Shown in pieces: positions 33,801 to 41,285 of a stretch of 64,000 nt of DNA. Under the pieces are notes generated by a model, which was not told where the DNA came from, ran no database searches, and saw only the letters and a program-made list of their open reading frames with translations. The DNA lies in the NCBI RefSeq assembly GCF_003116815.1, contig NZ_QDKQ01000057.1:124001-188000 (forward strand), read 5' to 3'. A program made the position numbers and the translations under genes. This DNA comes from Caulobacter endophyticus (GTDB lineage: Bacteria > Pseudomonadota > Alphaproteobacteria > Caulobacterales > Caulobacteraceae). The stretch's first letter is position 1; every line of letters starts with the position of its first letter.

Positions 33801-33884
33801 GGCGGCTTCGACACCGGCGCCGAGAAGGTCAAGACCGGCGGCGCGCTGAGCATCGTCGAGGCGGAGTTCTACCGGAAACGGTAG
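30855..33884 (+). CDS. Secreted glycoside hydrolase family 2 protein
   Basis: A 1009-residue exported beta-glycosidase. The signal peptide (1-23, ending APAQA) is followed by GH2 sugar-binding (~25-190), an immunoglobulin-like domain (~190-310), and a TIM barrel from ~320. The acid/base candidate is Glu435 in YEGGNENIS and the nucleophile candidate Glu492 in WAMEYS. The C-terminal third has beta-rich domains; the last ~150 residues (near DDDEATHWASDGQLANAWIE) look like a discoidin/F5/8 carbohydrate-binding module. Substrate unknown; GH2 includes galactosidases, glucuronidases and mannosidases. Start chosen for GGGAGAGG upstream; an ATG five codons earlier is also in frame. Confidence 0.86.
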   Translation: MRRSLTLLGAASLLALVAAPAQAVEAPFNDGWRMTTGDLKGAEAVAFDDAAWKPVTLPRAFNEDEAFSRDIHDHSTGITWYRKRFVLPAGQGPAVGGRAILDFEGVRQAGEVYVNGVRAGGHENGATAFGVDATKLLKPAPFVNVIAVRVDNDWKYKERATGSGFQWNNNNFNVNYGGIHRLVRLHLTGDLHQTLPLYTSLGTTGVYVWADQFDIKGRKATIHAESQVRNDGAKPRTFAYRVTLKDVDGKPAGQFTAPAVTIAPGETKTVSASQRLSDLRFWSWGYGYLYAVTTELVEDGKVVDSALTRTGFRKTEFRNGTVFLNDRAIQVHGYAQRTSNEWPALGTNIPPWISDFSNGLMVESGGNLVRWMHIAPARQDVESSDRVGLMQAMPAGDAESDVSGRRWDQRVEAMADAIIAFRNNPSIIFYEGGNENISEAHMAELKAVRDRFDPHGGRAIGSREMLDSKVAEYGGEMLYINKSAGKPMWAMEYSRDESARKFQDEFTAPFHKDSPSYNRNQDSMVVETVQRWNDYWVERPGGGERVSAGGVNIIFSDSNTHFRGDNNYRRSGEVDAMRIPKEGFFAHQVMWDGWVDVEKPRSHIVGHWNYAAGTVKDVLVVSSTDSVELVLNGKSLGKGVKSDGFLFTFKTVPYAPGTLTAIARDAKGKEVARDERFTTGPAVALKLTPRTGPGGWKADAADIALVDVEAVDAQGRRVPTALDMVSFDVAGPAEWRGGIAQGDSKGAAKPTDTPVSASGEPVTKGPAGVDAVTQYAGSNRKDDNYILAKALPVEGGINRVALRSTLAAGKVTVVAKAEGLKPATLTLDAVAPPAEAELLPVSLARGPTPSTPAFKVRRDTIKAVEITAGSNAGAVQATVDDDEATHWASDGQLANAWIEYRLPRSQQVDEISLKLIGWRIRSYPLRITMDGKVVYQGEAPKSLGYVTLPLKAAKGSRLRIALTGATADRDAFGKIVEVTGAKGGFDTGAEKVKTGGALSIVEAEFYRKR

Positions 33885-33894
33885 GGCCCGCGCC

Positions 33895-34407
33895 TCAGGT
33901 CAGGACGAAGACGCCGTGGCGCCGCGCGGCGGCCGCCGCCGTCTCGCGGACGGCTTCCGACGCCGGCAGGATGGCGTCCGTTCGATTCCATCCGCCGATC
34001 ACGCGCACCGGCGTCGCCACGAAATAGATGTCCATGCTCCTGCGCTCGCGAAGGCTGTCCCGAATGATCCGGGACAGCCGGCCGCTCGAAGCAGGCATGA
34101 ACCGGAAGCCGCGACGTACGCCTTGCCAGACATAGGCGCCTTCGCGCGCGAGCTCGGCGTAGTACGCCTCCAGGCGCCGCTCGCCTTCCAGGTAATCGGC
34201 CAGCACGCCTTCACGCACCGCGCCGGGGAAGTTCACGAATAGCGCCGCGATGTACTCCTCCCGGGACAGCCAATGATCGAAGGCGGAAACCCAGAACGGC
34301 AGATCGCCCCACTCGTGGAAAGGCGGCGGCTCCCTAGGCGGCTGGCCGGGCAGGCTGTCGTCGACATGGATCTTCTTGGCCATCAGCGAGGCGAGTTCGG
34401 GCGTCAT
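33895..34407 (-). CDS. Hypothetical protein (170 residues)
   Basis: A cytoplasmic, mixed alpha/beta protein with no recognised motif. It begins MTPELASLMAKKIHVDDSLP and contains Trp/Phe-rich segments (PPPFHEWGDLPFWVSAFDHW) and a basic helix (SRIIRDSLRERRSMDIYFVA). The start has GGAG about 7 bp upstream; a longer frame to 34455 lacks one. The gene is convergent with the GH2 gene (11 bp apart) and divergent from the TBDR at 34631. No family assignment; it is probably real because its codon use resembles the neighbours. Confidence 0.62.
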   Translation of the reverse strand: MTPELASLMAKKIHVDDSLPGQPPREPPPFHEWGDLPFWVSAFDHWLSREEYIAALFVNFPGAVREGVLADYLEGERRLEAYYAELAREGAYVWQGVRRGFRFMPASSGRLSRIIRDSLRERRSMDIYFVATPVRVIGGWNRTDAILPASEAVRETAAAAARRHGVFVLT

Positions 34408-34630
34408 GAGCACTCCAGCGTCACGCATACCGGACGTCGAGCCGCCAAGTCGCAATCACCTATATGGCGCGGGGATATTCGGAAGCGACAGATTAAATCA
34501 AGACGATTTGCACAGCGCCCAATGTGAACACGCCGTAATGATTTCGTATATTTAATCCACCTTTCCGGCGTTTAATTTGAGAACGCCGACAGGGCGCGGC
34601 AAGACCTTCCCCGGATTGAGGGGAAAGTTC

Positions 34631-36703
34631 ATGTCAAAGTCCGTGCTGTTCGCCACCGCCGCCTTCGCGCTGCTCGCCGCCGGCGCGGCCCGGGCCGCCG
34701 ACGCGCCGCAAGCCGCCCAGGCGCCGGTTCCGACCGGCCCGGTCAGCGAGGCGCCGCTGGACGACGCGACCCAGAAGGGCGTGCTGATCTTCGTGCCGGA
34801 CTTCTTCACCAGCCTGCGCCCCAACACCGCGCTGGACATGGTCAACCGCCTGCCGGGCTTCGTGCTCAACGACGGCGCCGGCACCCGCGGCTTCGAGGGC
34901 GCGGTCGGCAACGTGCTGGTCAACAACAATCGCCCCGCCTCCAAGGCCGAGACCGGCTCCAACGTCCTGCAGCGCACCCCCGCCGCCCAGGTCGAGCGCA
35001 TCGAGCTGATCCGCGGCGGCGCGCCCGGGATCGACATGCAGGGTTATGGCGTGGTCGCCAACGTGATCCTGAAGAAGGGCGCGGTCCGCCAGTCGATCCT
35101 GACGCTGAACAGCCAGATCTTCGACGGCGGCCACGACGTGTGGGGCGGCTCCTACCAGTTCACGGCCCGTGACGGCGACAGGAGCTGGGGCGTCACCCTG
35201 TCGGACGGCACCAGCAGCAGCGACTCCAACGGCGCGGGCCGCTCGGTGCGCCGTGACGGAAACGGCGTGGTGCTGCGCGACGAGGCCTTCGTCAACGACG
35301 GCTACGGCGGCGGCCGCTCGATCCGTGGCAACTACGCCGGCCCCCTGGCCGGCGGCAAGATCGACGCCACCGCCCGCTACGGCGTCAACGACTGGCAGGA
35401 ATGGCAGGAACTGACCTCGGCCACCTCCAAGCGCCGCACCGCCTATGAGGAAGACAGCCGCTCGGGCGAGCTGGGCCTGACCTACACCCGCCCGCTGGCC
35501 CCGCGCTGGAACCTCGAGACCCGGGTGATGCACGAGTTCGAGAAGTTCGACAGCGAGGCCCTGAACGACGCCATGGAGGGCGGCGACGTCAGCCCGCAGG
35601 AGCGCTTCGGCGCCGAGGGCGACTCCTCGGAATCCATCCTGCGCGCCACGATCCGCCACGAGCGCAAGCCTGGCCTGACCTTCGAGTTCGGCGGCGAGGT
35701 CGCCTACAACATGCTCGACGTGAAGCAGGCCTATTCGGTGGGCGGCGCCGCCGTCGAGCTGCCCTCGGCCTCGGTCAAGGTCGAGGAGACGCGCGGCGAG
35801 GCCTTCCTGAAGACCACTTGGCGGGTGAACCCCAAGCTGACCCTCGAGGGCGGGCTTCGCCTTGAGACTTCGACGATCAGCCAGTCGGGCGACGCCGACC
35901 AGGAGAAGAGCTTCTTCTACGCCAAGCCCCGCTTCCAGGCGACCTGGACGCCCAAGGCCGACCACCAGCTGCGCTTCCGCTTCGAGCGGGAGCTGGGCCA
36001 GCTGGACTTCGGCGACTTCGCCGCCTCGGCCGAACTCGGCGACGGCGCGGTCTATGGCGGCAATGTCGACCTCGTGCCCGAACAGCGCTGGATTTCGGAG
36101 CTGACCTACGAGCGTCGGTTCTGGGGCGAGGGCGTGGTGTCGATCGGCTGGCGCCACGACGAGATCATCGGCGTCATCGACCGCCTGCCCCTGCCCGGCG
36201 GCCTGTCGGCGACCGGCAACATCGGCGACGGCACGCTGGACAAGCTGTCGCTGAACATCGTCGTGCCCACCGACAGGCTGGGCGTGAAGGGCGGCCGCCT
36301 GACCTTCAAGAACGACTGGAACGAGACCCACGTCACCGACCCGACCTCGGGCGAGGACCGTCCGATCACCCAGATCCGCCCGACCCAGGCCAATATCGGC
36401 TTCCAGCAGGATCTGCTGCGCGGCCAAGTGCAGTGGGGGATCAACTGGCTGCCGCTGCTGGGCCAGCGCACCTACGATCCGGACCAGACCAACGGCTGGC
36501 GCGGCGCCAACTATTACGAGGCCTTCGCCGAGTACAAGCCGACCAACACCCTGGCCATCCGCGCCCAGCTGAACGTCTGGGACGACTTCGTCGTCACCCG
36601 CACGGTCTATGCCGACCGCGTGACGCGCCCGGTGCGCTACCAGGAAGTCCGGGATATCGATCCGCGGACGTTCGTCAGCCTGCGGGTGCGGAAGACGTTC
36701 TGA
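34631..36703 (+). CDS. Short TonB-dependent receptor-like outer membrane protein
   Basis: A 690-residue outer-membrane receptor with signal peptide (1-24, ending AARA). The plug has ALDMVNRLPGFVLNDGAGTR, VGNVLVNNNRPASKAE and VERIELIRGGAPGIDMQGYG, the conserved LLRG-like and GIDMQG elements of the outer-membrane beta-barrel group. The barrel ends VSLRVRKTF. Its plug lacks the classical VVVTG TonB box; a candidate is GVLIFVPDFF near the N-terminus. It is shorter than the other three receptors here. ATG chosen for the signal peptide and GGGGAAAG upstream. Ligand unknown. Confidence 0.85.
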   Translation: MSKSVLFATAAFALLAAGAARAADAPQAAQAPVPTGPVSEAPLDDATQKGVLIFVPDFFTSLRPNTALDMVNRLPGFVLNDGAGTRGFEGAVGNVLVNNNRPASKAETGSNVLQRTPAAQVERIELIRGGAPGIDMQGYGVVANVILKKGAVRQSILTLNSQIFDGGHDVWGGSYQFTARDGDRSWGVTLSDGTSSSDSNGAGRSVRRDGNGVVLRDEAFVNDGYGGGRSIRGNYAGPLAGGKIDATARYGVNDWQEWQELTSATSKRRTAYEEDSRSGELGLTYTRPLAPRWNLETRVMHEFEKFDSEALNDAMEGGDVSPQERFGAEGDSSESILRATIRHERKPGLTFEFGGEVAYNMLDVKQAYSVGGAAVELPSASVKVEETRGEAFLKTTWRVNPKLTLEGGLRLETSTISQSGDADQEKSFFYAKPRFQATWTPKADHQLRFRFERELGQLDFGDFAASAELGDGAVYGGNVDLVPEQRWISELTYERRFWGEGVVSIGWRHDEIIGVIDRLPLPGGLSATGNIGDGTLDKLSLNIVVPTDRLGVKGGRLTFKNDWNETHVTDPTSGEDRPITQIRPTQANIGFQQDLLRGQVQWGINWLPLLGQRTYDPDQTNGWRGANYYEAFAEYKPTNTLAIRAQLNVWDDFVVTRTVYADRVTRPVRYQEVRDIDPRTFVSLRVRKTF

Positions 36704-36710
36704 TTTCGGG

Positions 36711-36846
36711 CCACCTCCCCCTGAAGGGGGAGGTGGCCCGAAGGGCCGGAGGGGGAAGACCCTTCTGAATCCGATGAAGCCGCCGGAGGGAGCAGACACG
36801 TCCCCCTCCGTCGGCTTCGCCGACACCTCCCCCTTCGGGGGGAGGA
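36711..36846. repeat. Pair of C/G-run intergenic repeats in inverse orientation
   Basis: CACCTCCCCCTGAAGGGGGAGGTG with CCCGAAGGGC (36711-36756) and a second unit, TCCCCCTCCGTCGGCTTCGC onwards (36801-36846). The second is the reverse complement style of the repeat at 9431. It fills the convergent gap between the TBDR and pgi and may serve as a bidirectional terminator. Confidence 0.65.
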
Positions 36847-36852
36847 TCTTTC

Positions 36853-38472
36853 CTACGTCTTCAGCCGCCCGATCAGCGCGGTCGTCGACGGATCGTGCTC
36901 GCCCACGGCGCCGGCTTCCAGTTCCGGCAGGATCCGGCCCGCCATCACCTTGCCCAGCTCCACGCCCCACTGGTCGAAGCTGTTGATCCCCCAGATCACG
37001 CCCTCCACGAAGGTCTTGTGTTCATAGAGGGCGATCAGGGCGCCGAAGGTCTGGGGCGTCAGGCGGTCGAGCAGCACCAGGGTCGACGGACGATTTCCGG
37101 CGAAGGTGCGCTGCGGGGCCAGGGTGGCGATCTCGGCTTCGGAGACGCCCTTGGCGGTCAGCTCGGCCACCACGTCTTCAGTGGTGCGGCCGACCATGAA
37201 GGCCTCGGCCTGGGCCAGCAGGTTCGACAGCAGCTTCTCGTGCATGCCGGCCGGACCTTCATCCGACTTGGCCAGGCCGATCAGCTCCATCGGGGTGATG
37301 TCGGTTCCCTGGTGCATGCACTGGAAGTAAGCGTGCTGGACGTTGGTGCCCTCGTCGCCGAACACGACGGTGGCCGTGCCGCGCTGGGCGGGCTTGCCGT
37401 CCGGGCCGACCGACTTGCCGTTGCTCTCCATCTCCAGCTGCTGGAGGAAAGAGGCCAGGCGGCGCAGACGGTGCGAGTACGGAACGACCGAGCGGGCCCG
37501 GCGGTCCAGGCCGTTGCGGTTGAAGATCTGGGCCAGGGCGACCAGCACCGGGGCGTTCTTTTCCAGCGGGGCGCTGGCGAAGTGGGCGTCCATCTCGGCG
37601 GCGCCGTCGAGGAAGCCCTGGAACACGTCCCAGCCGGCGGCCACGGCCACCGACAGGCTGACCGCCGACCACAGCGAATAGCGGCCCCCGACCCAGTCCC
37701 AGAAGCCGAACACCCGCTCGTCCGAAACCCCGAAGGCCGAGGTCTTGTCCAGCGCGGTCGACACCGCGGCCAGGTGAGCGTTGGCGCCCTCCTCGCCCAG
37801 GGCCTCGACCAGCCAGGCGCGGGCGGCGGCGGCGTTGGACATGGTCTCCTGGGTGGTGAAGGTCTTGGAGACCACCACGACCAGGGTTTCTTGCGGATCG
37901 AGATCGGCCGTGGTCAGCAGGAACTCGGCGCCGTCGACATTGGCCACGAAGCGCAGGTCGATTTCAGGCTTCACCGGACGCAGAGCGTCCCACAGCAGTC
38001 GTGGGCCAAGGTCGCTGCCGCCGATGCCGATGTGCAGGATCGCCTTGAACGGCTTGCCGGTAGCGCCCTTGATCGCGCCCGAACGGACGGCCTCGGCGAA
38101 GGCCTTCATCCGGCCACGGACGGCCTCAACCTCGGCCATGACCGGAACGCCTTGCGCCTTGACGTCGGCGTCCGCCTTGGCGCGCAAGGCCACGTGCAGC
38201 ACGGCGCGGCCTTCGGAGGAATTGATCGCCTCGCCGCCCAGCATGCGGGCGCGGGCGGCCTCGACGCCGGCGGCGTGGGCAAGATCCAGCGCGGCTTCGA
38301 GCCCGGCCTCGTCCCAGGCCTGCTTGGAGAGATCCAGATGCAGGCCGGCGACGTCGAGCGTCAGGGTTTCGAGACGCTGGGGCTCGGTGTCGAAGAACTC
38401 GACGATGCGCTTCTCCCCGGCGGCCTTGGCGGCGGTTTCCAGGCGGGTCCAGGCGGCGTCGAGATCGGACAA
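36853..38472 (-). CDS. pgi: Glucose-6-phosphate isomerase
   Basis: Interconverts glucose-6-phosphate and fructose-6-phosphate in the cytoplasm, 539 residues. The family signatures are FVANVDGAEFLL region with ILHIGIGGSDLGPRLL, VVSKTFTTQET, FWDWVGGRYSLWSAVSLS and the catalytic-loop HQGTDITPMELIG plus VIWGINSFDQWGVELGK. The start is TTG with AGGAGA just upstream. Its promoter region is divergent from the hypothetical gene at 38577; GTAAA-N6-TTTAC at 38491-38506 sits in that gap. Confidence 0.95.
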   Translation of the reverse strand: MSDLDAAWTRLETAAKAAGEKRIVEFFDTEPQRLETLTLDVAGLHLDLSKQAWDEAGLEAALDLAHAAGVEAARARMLGGEAINSSEGRAVLHVALRAKADADVKAQGVPVMAEVEAVRGRMKAFAEAVRSGAIKGATGKPFKAILHIGIGGSDLGPRLLWDALRPVKPEIDLRFVANVDGAEFLLTTADLDPQETLVVVVSKTFTTQETMSNAAAARAWLVEALGEEGANAHLAAVSTALDKTSAFGVSDERVFGFWDWVGGRYSLWSAVSLSVAVAAGWDVFQGFLDGAAEMDAHFASAPLEKNAPVLVALAQIFNRNGLDRRARSVVPYSHRLRRLASFLQQLEMESNGKSVGPDGKPAQRGTATVVFGDEGTNVQHAYFQCMHQGTDITPMELIGLAKSDEGPAGMHEKLLSNLLAQAEAFMVGRTTEDVVAELTAKGVSEAEIATLAPQRTFAGNRPSTLVLLDRLTPQTFGALIALYEHKTFVEGVIWGINSFDQWGVELGKVMAGRILPELEAGAVGEHDPSTTALIGRLKT

Positions 38473-38576
38473 GGTCGTCTCCTATATGTAGTAAAACGAT
38501 GTTTACGCAGGCGGGCTTACCAAAGGTCCGTCTCGGCGTCATGAAGACCAATGACGTTTTTCGACAGGAGTTTGCG

Positions 38577-39068
38577 ATGTCCTGCGACGTGGTCGCCTTT
38601 TCCGCCATGCTATGGCTGGCTTCGACCGGTTCGGCGGCGCCCGTGAACCAGGCTCCCGCCGTCATCCAGCAGGGCCAGGCCCCGCCTTCGGTGGCCGGCG
38701 AGCCGCTGTTCGCCGACATCGTCAAGCGCGCCGGCGCCCTGAAGACCCGCGTCGAAGGCTATCGCGAGACCCTGCCCAAGGATCCCGCCGCCGCGGCCGT
38801 AGCCCTGCCGGGCTTTGCCGCCTTCAAGGCCGAGATCGAGGCGCTGTCGGCGCTCGACATGAAGGGCCACGTGACCCTGAAGGAACGCGGCGCGGTCGAC
38901 GACCTGAAATGCATCCTGCGCGGCATAGCTGCGGACCTGCCGGAAAAGCTGACCGCCATGGCCGAGGCCAAGACCGTCAAGACCCAGGACCAGGCCCTGC
39001 GCGACATGGTCTACCTGCTGAACGACAACGTCGAGGTCATCACCGCGCCGCCGCAGCCGGCGGCTTGA
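38577..39068 (+). CDS. Hypothetical secreted helical protein (163 residues)
   Basis: A start with CAGGAG upstream gives MSCDVVAFSAMLWLASTGSA, a hydrophobic N-terminal segment that could be a signal peptide, followed by a mostly helical, Ala/Lys/Glu-rich periplasmic-type domain. Two earlier in-frame ATGs (38499, 38541) lack such a site. It contains a single cysteine besides Cys3. No domain recognised. It is divergent from pgi, with an inverted repeat behind it. Confidence 0.6.
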   Translation: MSCDVVAFSAMLWLASTGSAAPVNQAPAVIQQGQAPPSVAGEPLFADIVKRAGALKTRVEGYRETLPKDPAAAAVALPGFAAFKAEIEALSALDMKGHVTLKERGAVDDLKCILRGIAADLPEKLTAMAEAKTVKTQDQALRDMVYLLNDNVEVITAPPQPAA

Positions 39069-39072
39069 ATCT

Positions 39073-39243
39073 AACCTCTCCCAGAGGGAGAGGGAGGGGC
39101 CCATGCGCAGCATGGGAGGGCGAGGGGTTTCAGACTATCCGGATAAGGTGCGGGAAAAGGGGGATGGGACCGCAAGCGGTTTACCCCCTCACCCTCCCAC
39201 GCCTATCGGCGCGGGCCCCTCCCTCTCCCCATGGGGAGAGGTT
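39073..39243. repeat. Long imperfect inverted repeat between convergent genes
   Basis: AACCTCTCCC...GAGGGAGGGGCCC on the left is mirrored by GGGCCCCTCCCTC...GGGGAGAGGTT on the right, with a further inner pair CATGGGAGGG / ACCCTCCCACG. About 170 bp in all. It probably folds into a long hairpin. No ORF. Confidence 0.65.
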
Positions 39244-39248
39244 CTCTC

Positions 39249-39851
39249 TTAAGCGTCCTTGTACTTCACCGCGCAGCCATACGGCTGGCTGGCGGGCACG
39301 GCGACCTTGCGGCCGGCCTTCAAATCCGAGAGCGCGGCGGCGACGTAGTTCTTGGCGCCGGCGATGTCCTCGACCTTGTTGGACGGCTTGTCGTCGATGG
39401 CGCCCTGGTAGACCAGCTGGCCGGCCGGATCGATGACGTACATGTGCGGGGTGGTCTTGGCCTTGTAGGCGGTGGCCACCACGCCGTCGGGGTCGAGCAG
39501 CAGGGTGGTCGGCTTGGCGCCCTTGGCGCTCATCCAGGTCCTGGCCTGGGCGCCGTCGGCGAAATAGCCCTGCTTGCCGGGGGCCGACGAGGCCACGCTG
39601 AGCCAGACCACGCCGTCGGCCGTGGCGGCCTGCTGCAGGCCCTGCATGTTGCCCGAGTAGTGCTTCTTCACATAGGGGCAGCCCTCGTTGACCCATTCGA
39701 GCACGACGGTCTTGCCCTTGAACTCGGCCAGCGAGCGGGTCTTGCCGTCGATGTCCCTGGCGGTGAAGGCCGGGGCGGGCGCGGCGAGGGCGAAGCTGGG
39801 CGCGAGCACGACCAGCGGGGCGCTGGCGACGATCAGGCGACGGGTGATCAT
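39249..39851 (-). CDS. Periplasmic redoxin (AhpC/TSA-like thioredoxin fold)
   Basis: A 200-residue exported thiol protein with signal peptide (1-23, ending FALA). The redoxin domain (~25-175) begins PAPAFTARDIDGKTRSLAEF and has the active cysteine Cys58 in VNEGCPYVKKHY, but no second cysteine in a CxxC. A distant Cys193 near the C-terminus (SQPYGCAVKY) could be the resolving residue. Similar proteins are called thioredoxin-family or redoxin proteins of uncertain role, either peroxide reduction or thiol exchange. Start has a ribosome binding site (GGAGGTTCCTC). Confidence 0.82.
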   Translation of the reverse strand: MITRRLIVASAPLVVLAPSFALAAPAPAFTARDIDGKTRSLAEFKGKTVVLEWVNEGCPYVKKHYSGNMQGLQQAATADGVVWLSVASSAPGKQGYFADGAQARTWMSAKGAKPTTLLLDPDGVVATAYKAKTTPHMYVIDPAGQLVYQGAIDDKPSNKVEDIAGAKNYVAAALSDLKAGRKVAVPASQPYGCAVKYKDA

Positions 39852-40041
39852 GAGGAACCTCCGAAGGGCGAAAGCCGGCTTTGCGAGACATTCTCACGGA
39901 TCGCCCTGCGGTGGAACAGCGCATGAGGCGCGCAATCCTTTGTCGCGGACGGCCAAGCTTCACTACGACGCTTGATCCGCCGCATTTCGGCCGCCAGAAG
40001 ACGGCATCGCTCGCCCCGTTTCCTCCCCGCCCAGCACGATC

Positions 40042-40776
40042 ATGACCCTCCGCTCCAAGCTTTCGCTCGTCGCCGCTCTCGCCCTGGCCTTGGCCGTCGC
40101 CGCGTGCACGACGACCAAGGAGACGACCGTCTTCGTGCCGGTGGTCGCCCCGACCCCGCCCAGCTCGCTGACGCCGCAGCCGGTGATGCTGTTCAACCAG
40201 TCCAAGGAGGGCCGCAAGCTCTTCACCCTGGAGGCGGAGTTCCCCTATTGCGACGTCGAGACCGGCAAGGTCATCGTCGTGCCGCGCTGGTATGTCACCG
40301 ACTTCGCCAGCGTGCCGTGGTATGGCCAGGGCTTCATCGACCCGCAGGGCCCGACAGCCCGCGCCGCCATCGTCCACGACTGGCTGTACGCGGTGGGCGA
40401 GCCGGGAAAGCGGGCCGAGGCCGACGCCATCTTCCTGCGCGCGATGCTGAGGTACGGCGTCAAGCCCTTCCAGGCCAACCTGGCCTACCAGGCGGTGAAG
40501 ACCGGCGGCGAGAGGGGCTACGCCCTGCCCGGCGACTGGCGGTTCATCGATCCGCGCCGCCAGACCGTCAACCAGCCCCCGCCCTTCGCCCGGCCCCGGA
40601 CCGGCGCGGTGCGGGTCATGCCGCGCTGCCAGGGCTTCGAGGCCCTGATCCAGACCGGCTGGCGCGCCTATCCCCTTCCCAAGCCCGTCATCGCCGCCCC
40701 GCCGTCGGTGACCACCACCCGCACGCCGATGGACGGCGTGAAGGAACGCCTGCCCTGGGGCGGCAAGAAGAAGTAG
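40042..40776 (+). CDS. DUF1353 lipoprotein
   Basis: A 244-residue lipoprotein, signal peptide with lipobox AVAAC (Cys22). The mature part carries the DUF1353 core: TDFASVPWYGQGF and AAIVHDWLYAVG. DUF1353 proteins occur in phage tails and in bacteria, with unknown function. The C-terminal tail (VTTTRTPMDGVKERLPWGGK) is proline- and lysine-rich. The gene is isolated between a redoxin and a small membrane protein. No other phage gene surrounds it, so a prophage remnant is not indicated. Confidence 0.8.
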   Translation: MTLRSKLSLVAALALALAVAACTTTKETTVFVPVVAPTPPSSLTPQPVMLFNQSKEGRKLFTLEAEFPYCDVETGKVIVVPRWYVTDFASVPWYGQGFIDPQGPTARAAIVHDWLYAVGEPGKRAEADAIFLRAMLRYGVKPFQANLAYQAVKTGGERGYALPGDWRFIDPRRQTVNQPPPFARPRTGAVRVMPRCQGFEALIQTGWRAYPLPKPVIAAPPSVTTTRTPMDGVKERLPWGGKKK

Positions 40777-40832
40777 CGACGCGATCGCGCACCGCCGTTG
40801 TTCAGCCTCCCCTGCAGTTGTAGTGCAGGAGC

Positions 40833-41285
40833 ATGCTCGACCTCCTGTGGACCTTGCGCGGCTCCGTTCCGCTGGCCTCGACCACTGCAAATCAGACCGT
40901 CATCGACCGGGTGACGGCGCTGCTCGAGAGGCAGGAGCAGCAGCCTGAGCTGGCGGCCGGCGGTCGGGTGACATTCAAGGTCCCGCTCCTGACAAAACGC
41001 CGCTATTTTCGCGACGCCACGGCCGTCTTCGATCAGGGCTGGTTCCGGGTGGAGCACGGACTGGACGGCCGCGTGTTACGCTATGAGCTGAGGGGCCTGC
41101 ACTCTTTGTGGCGCTTCCTGCTGTTCGCGGGGATCACAGCTGTGGGGAGCTTCCGGGTCGGCGGCGCAACCCGCGACGAAATTCCAGAAATGTTCGGCAT
41201 GAGCGCCCTGGGGTACGGCGCCATCGTCCTGCTCGCGTCGGCGCGGACGATCCGACTGCTACGCGAAGTCGCTCAGGGACGCTAA
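40833..41285 (+). CDS. Hypothetical protein with two membrane segments (150 residues)
   Basis: Begins MLDLLWTLRGSVPLASTTAN, has a central hydrophilic beta-rich part (GGRVTFKVPLLTKRRYFRDA), then two hydrophobic spans at about 92-108 (WRFLLFAGITAVGSF) and 121-136 (GMSALGYGAIVLLASA). Its last codon overlaps the 3' end of the convergent DsbD-like gene by 4 bp. No family recognised. Coding potential is supported by the open frame and codon bias, but no strong ribosome binding site is seen. Confidence 0.55.
   Translation: MLDLLWTLRGSVPLASTTANQTVIDRVTALLERQEQQPELAAGGRVTFKVPLLTKRRYFRDATAVFDQGWFRVEHGLDGRVLRYELRGLHSLWRFLLFAGITAVGSFRVGGATRDEIPEMFGMSALGYGAIVLLASARTIRLLREVAQGR

Noticed and set aside
38491..38506. 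GTAAA-N6-TTTAC as operator between pgi and the hypothetical gene
   Set aside because: Arms of only 5 bp are expected by chance and the centre has no symmetry; not listed as a feature.
40042..40776. Prophage remnant suggested by a DUF1353 gene
   Set aside because: No integrase, capsid, tail or att-like repeat is nearby, and the protein has a lipoprotein signal.
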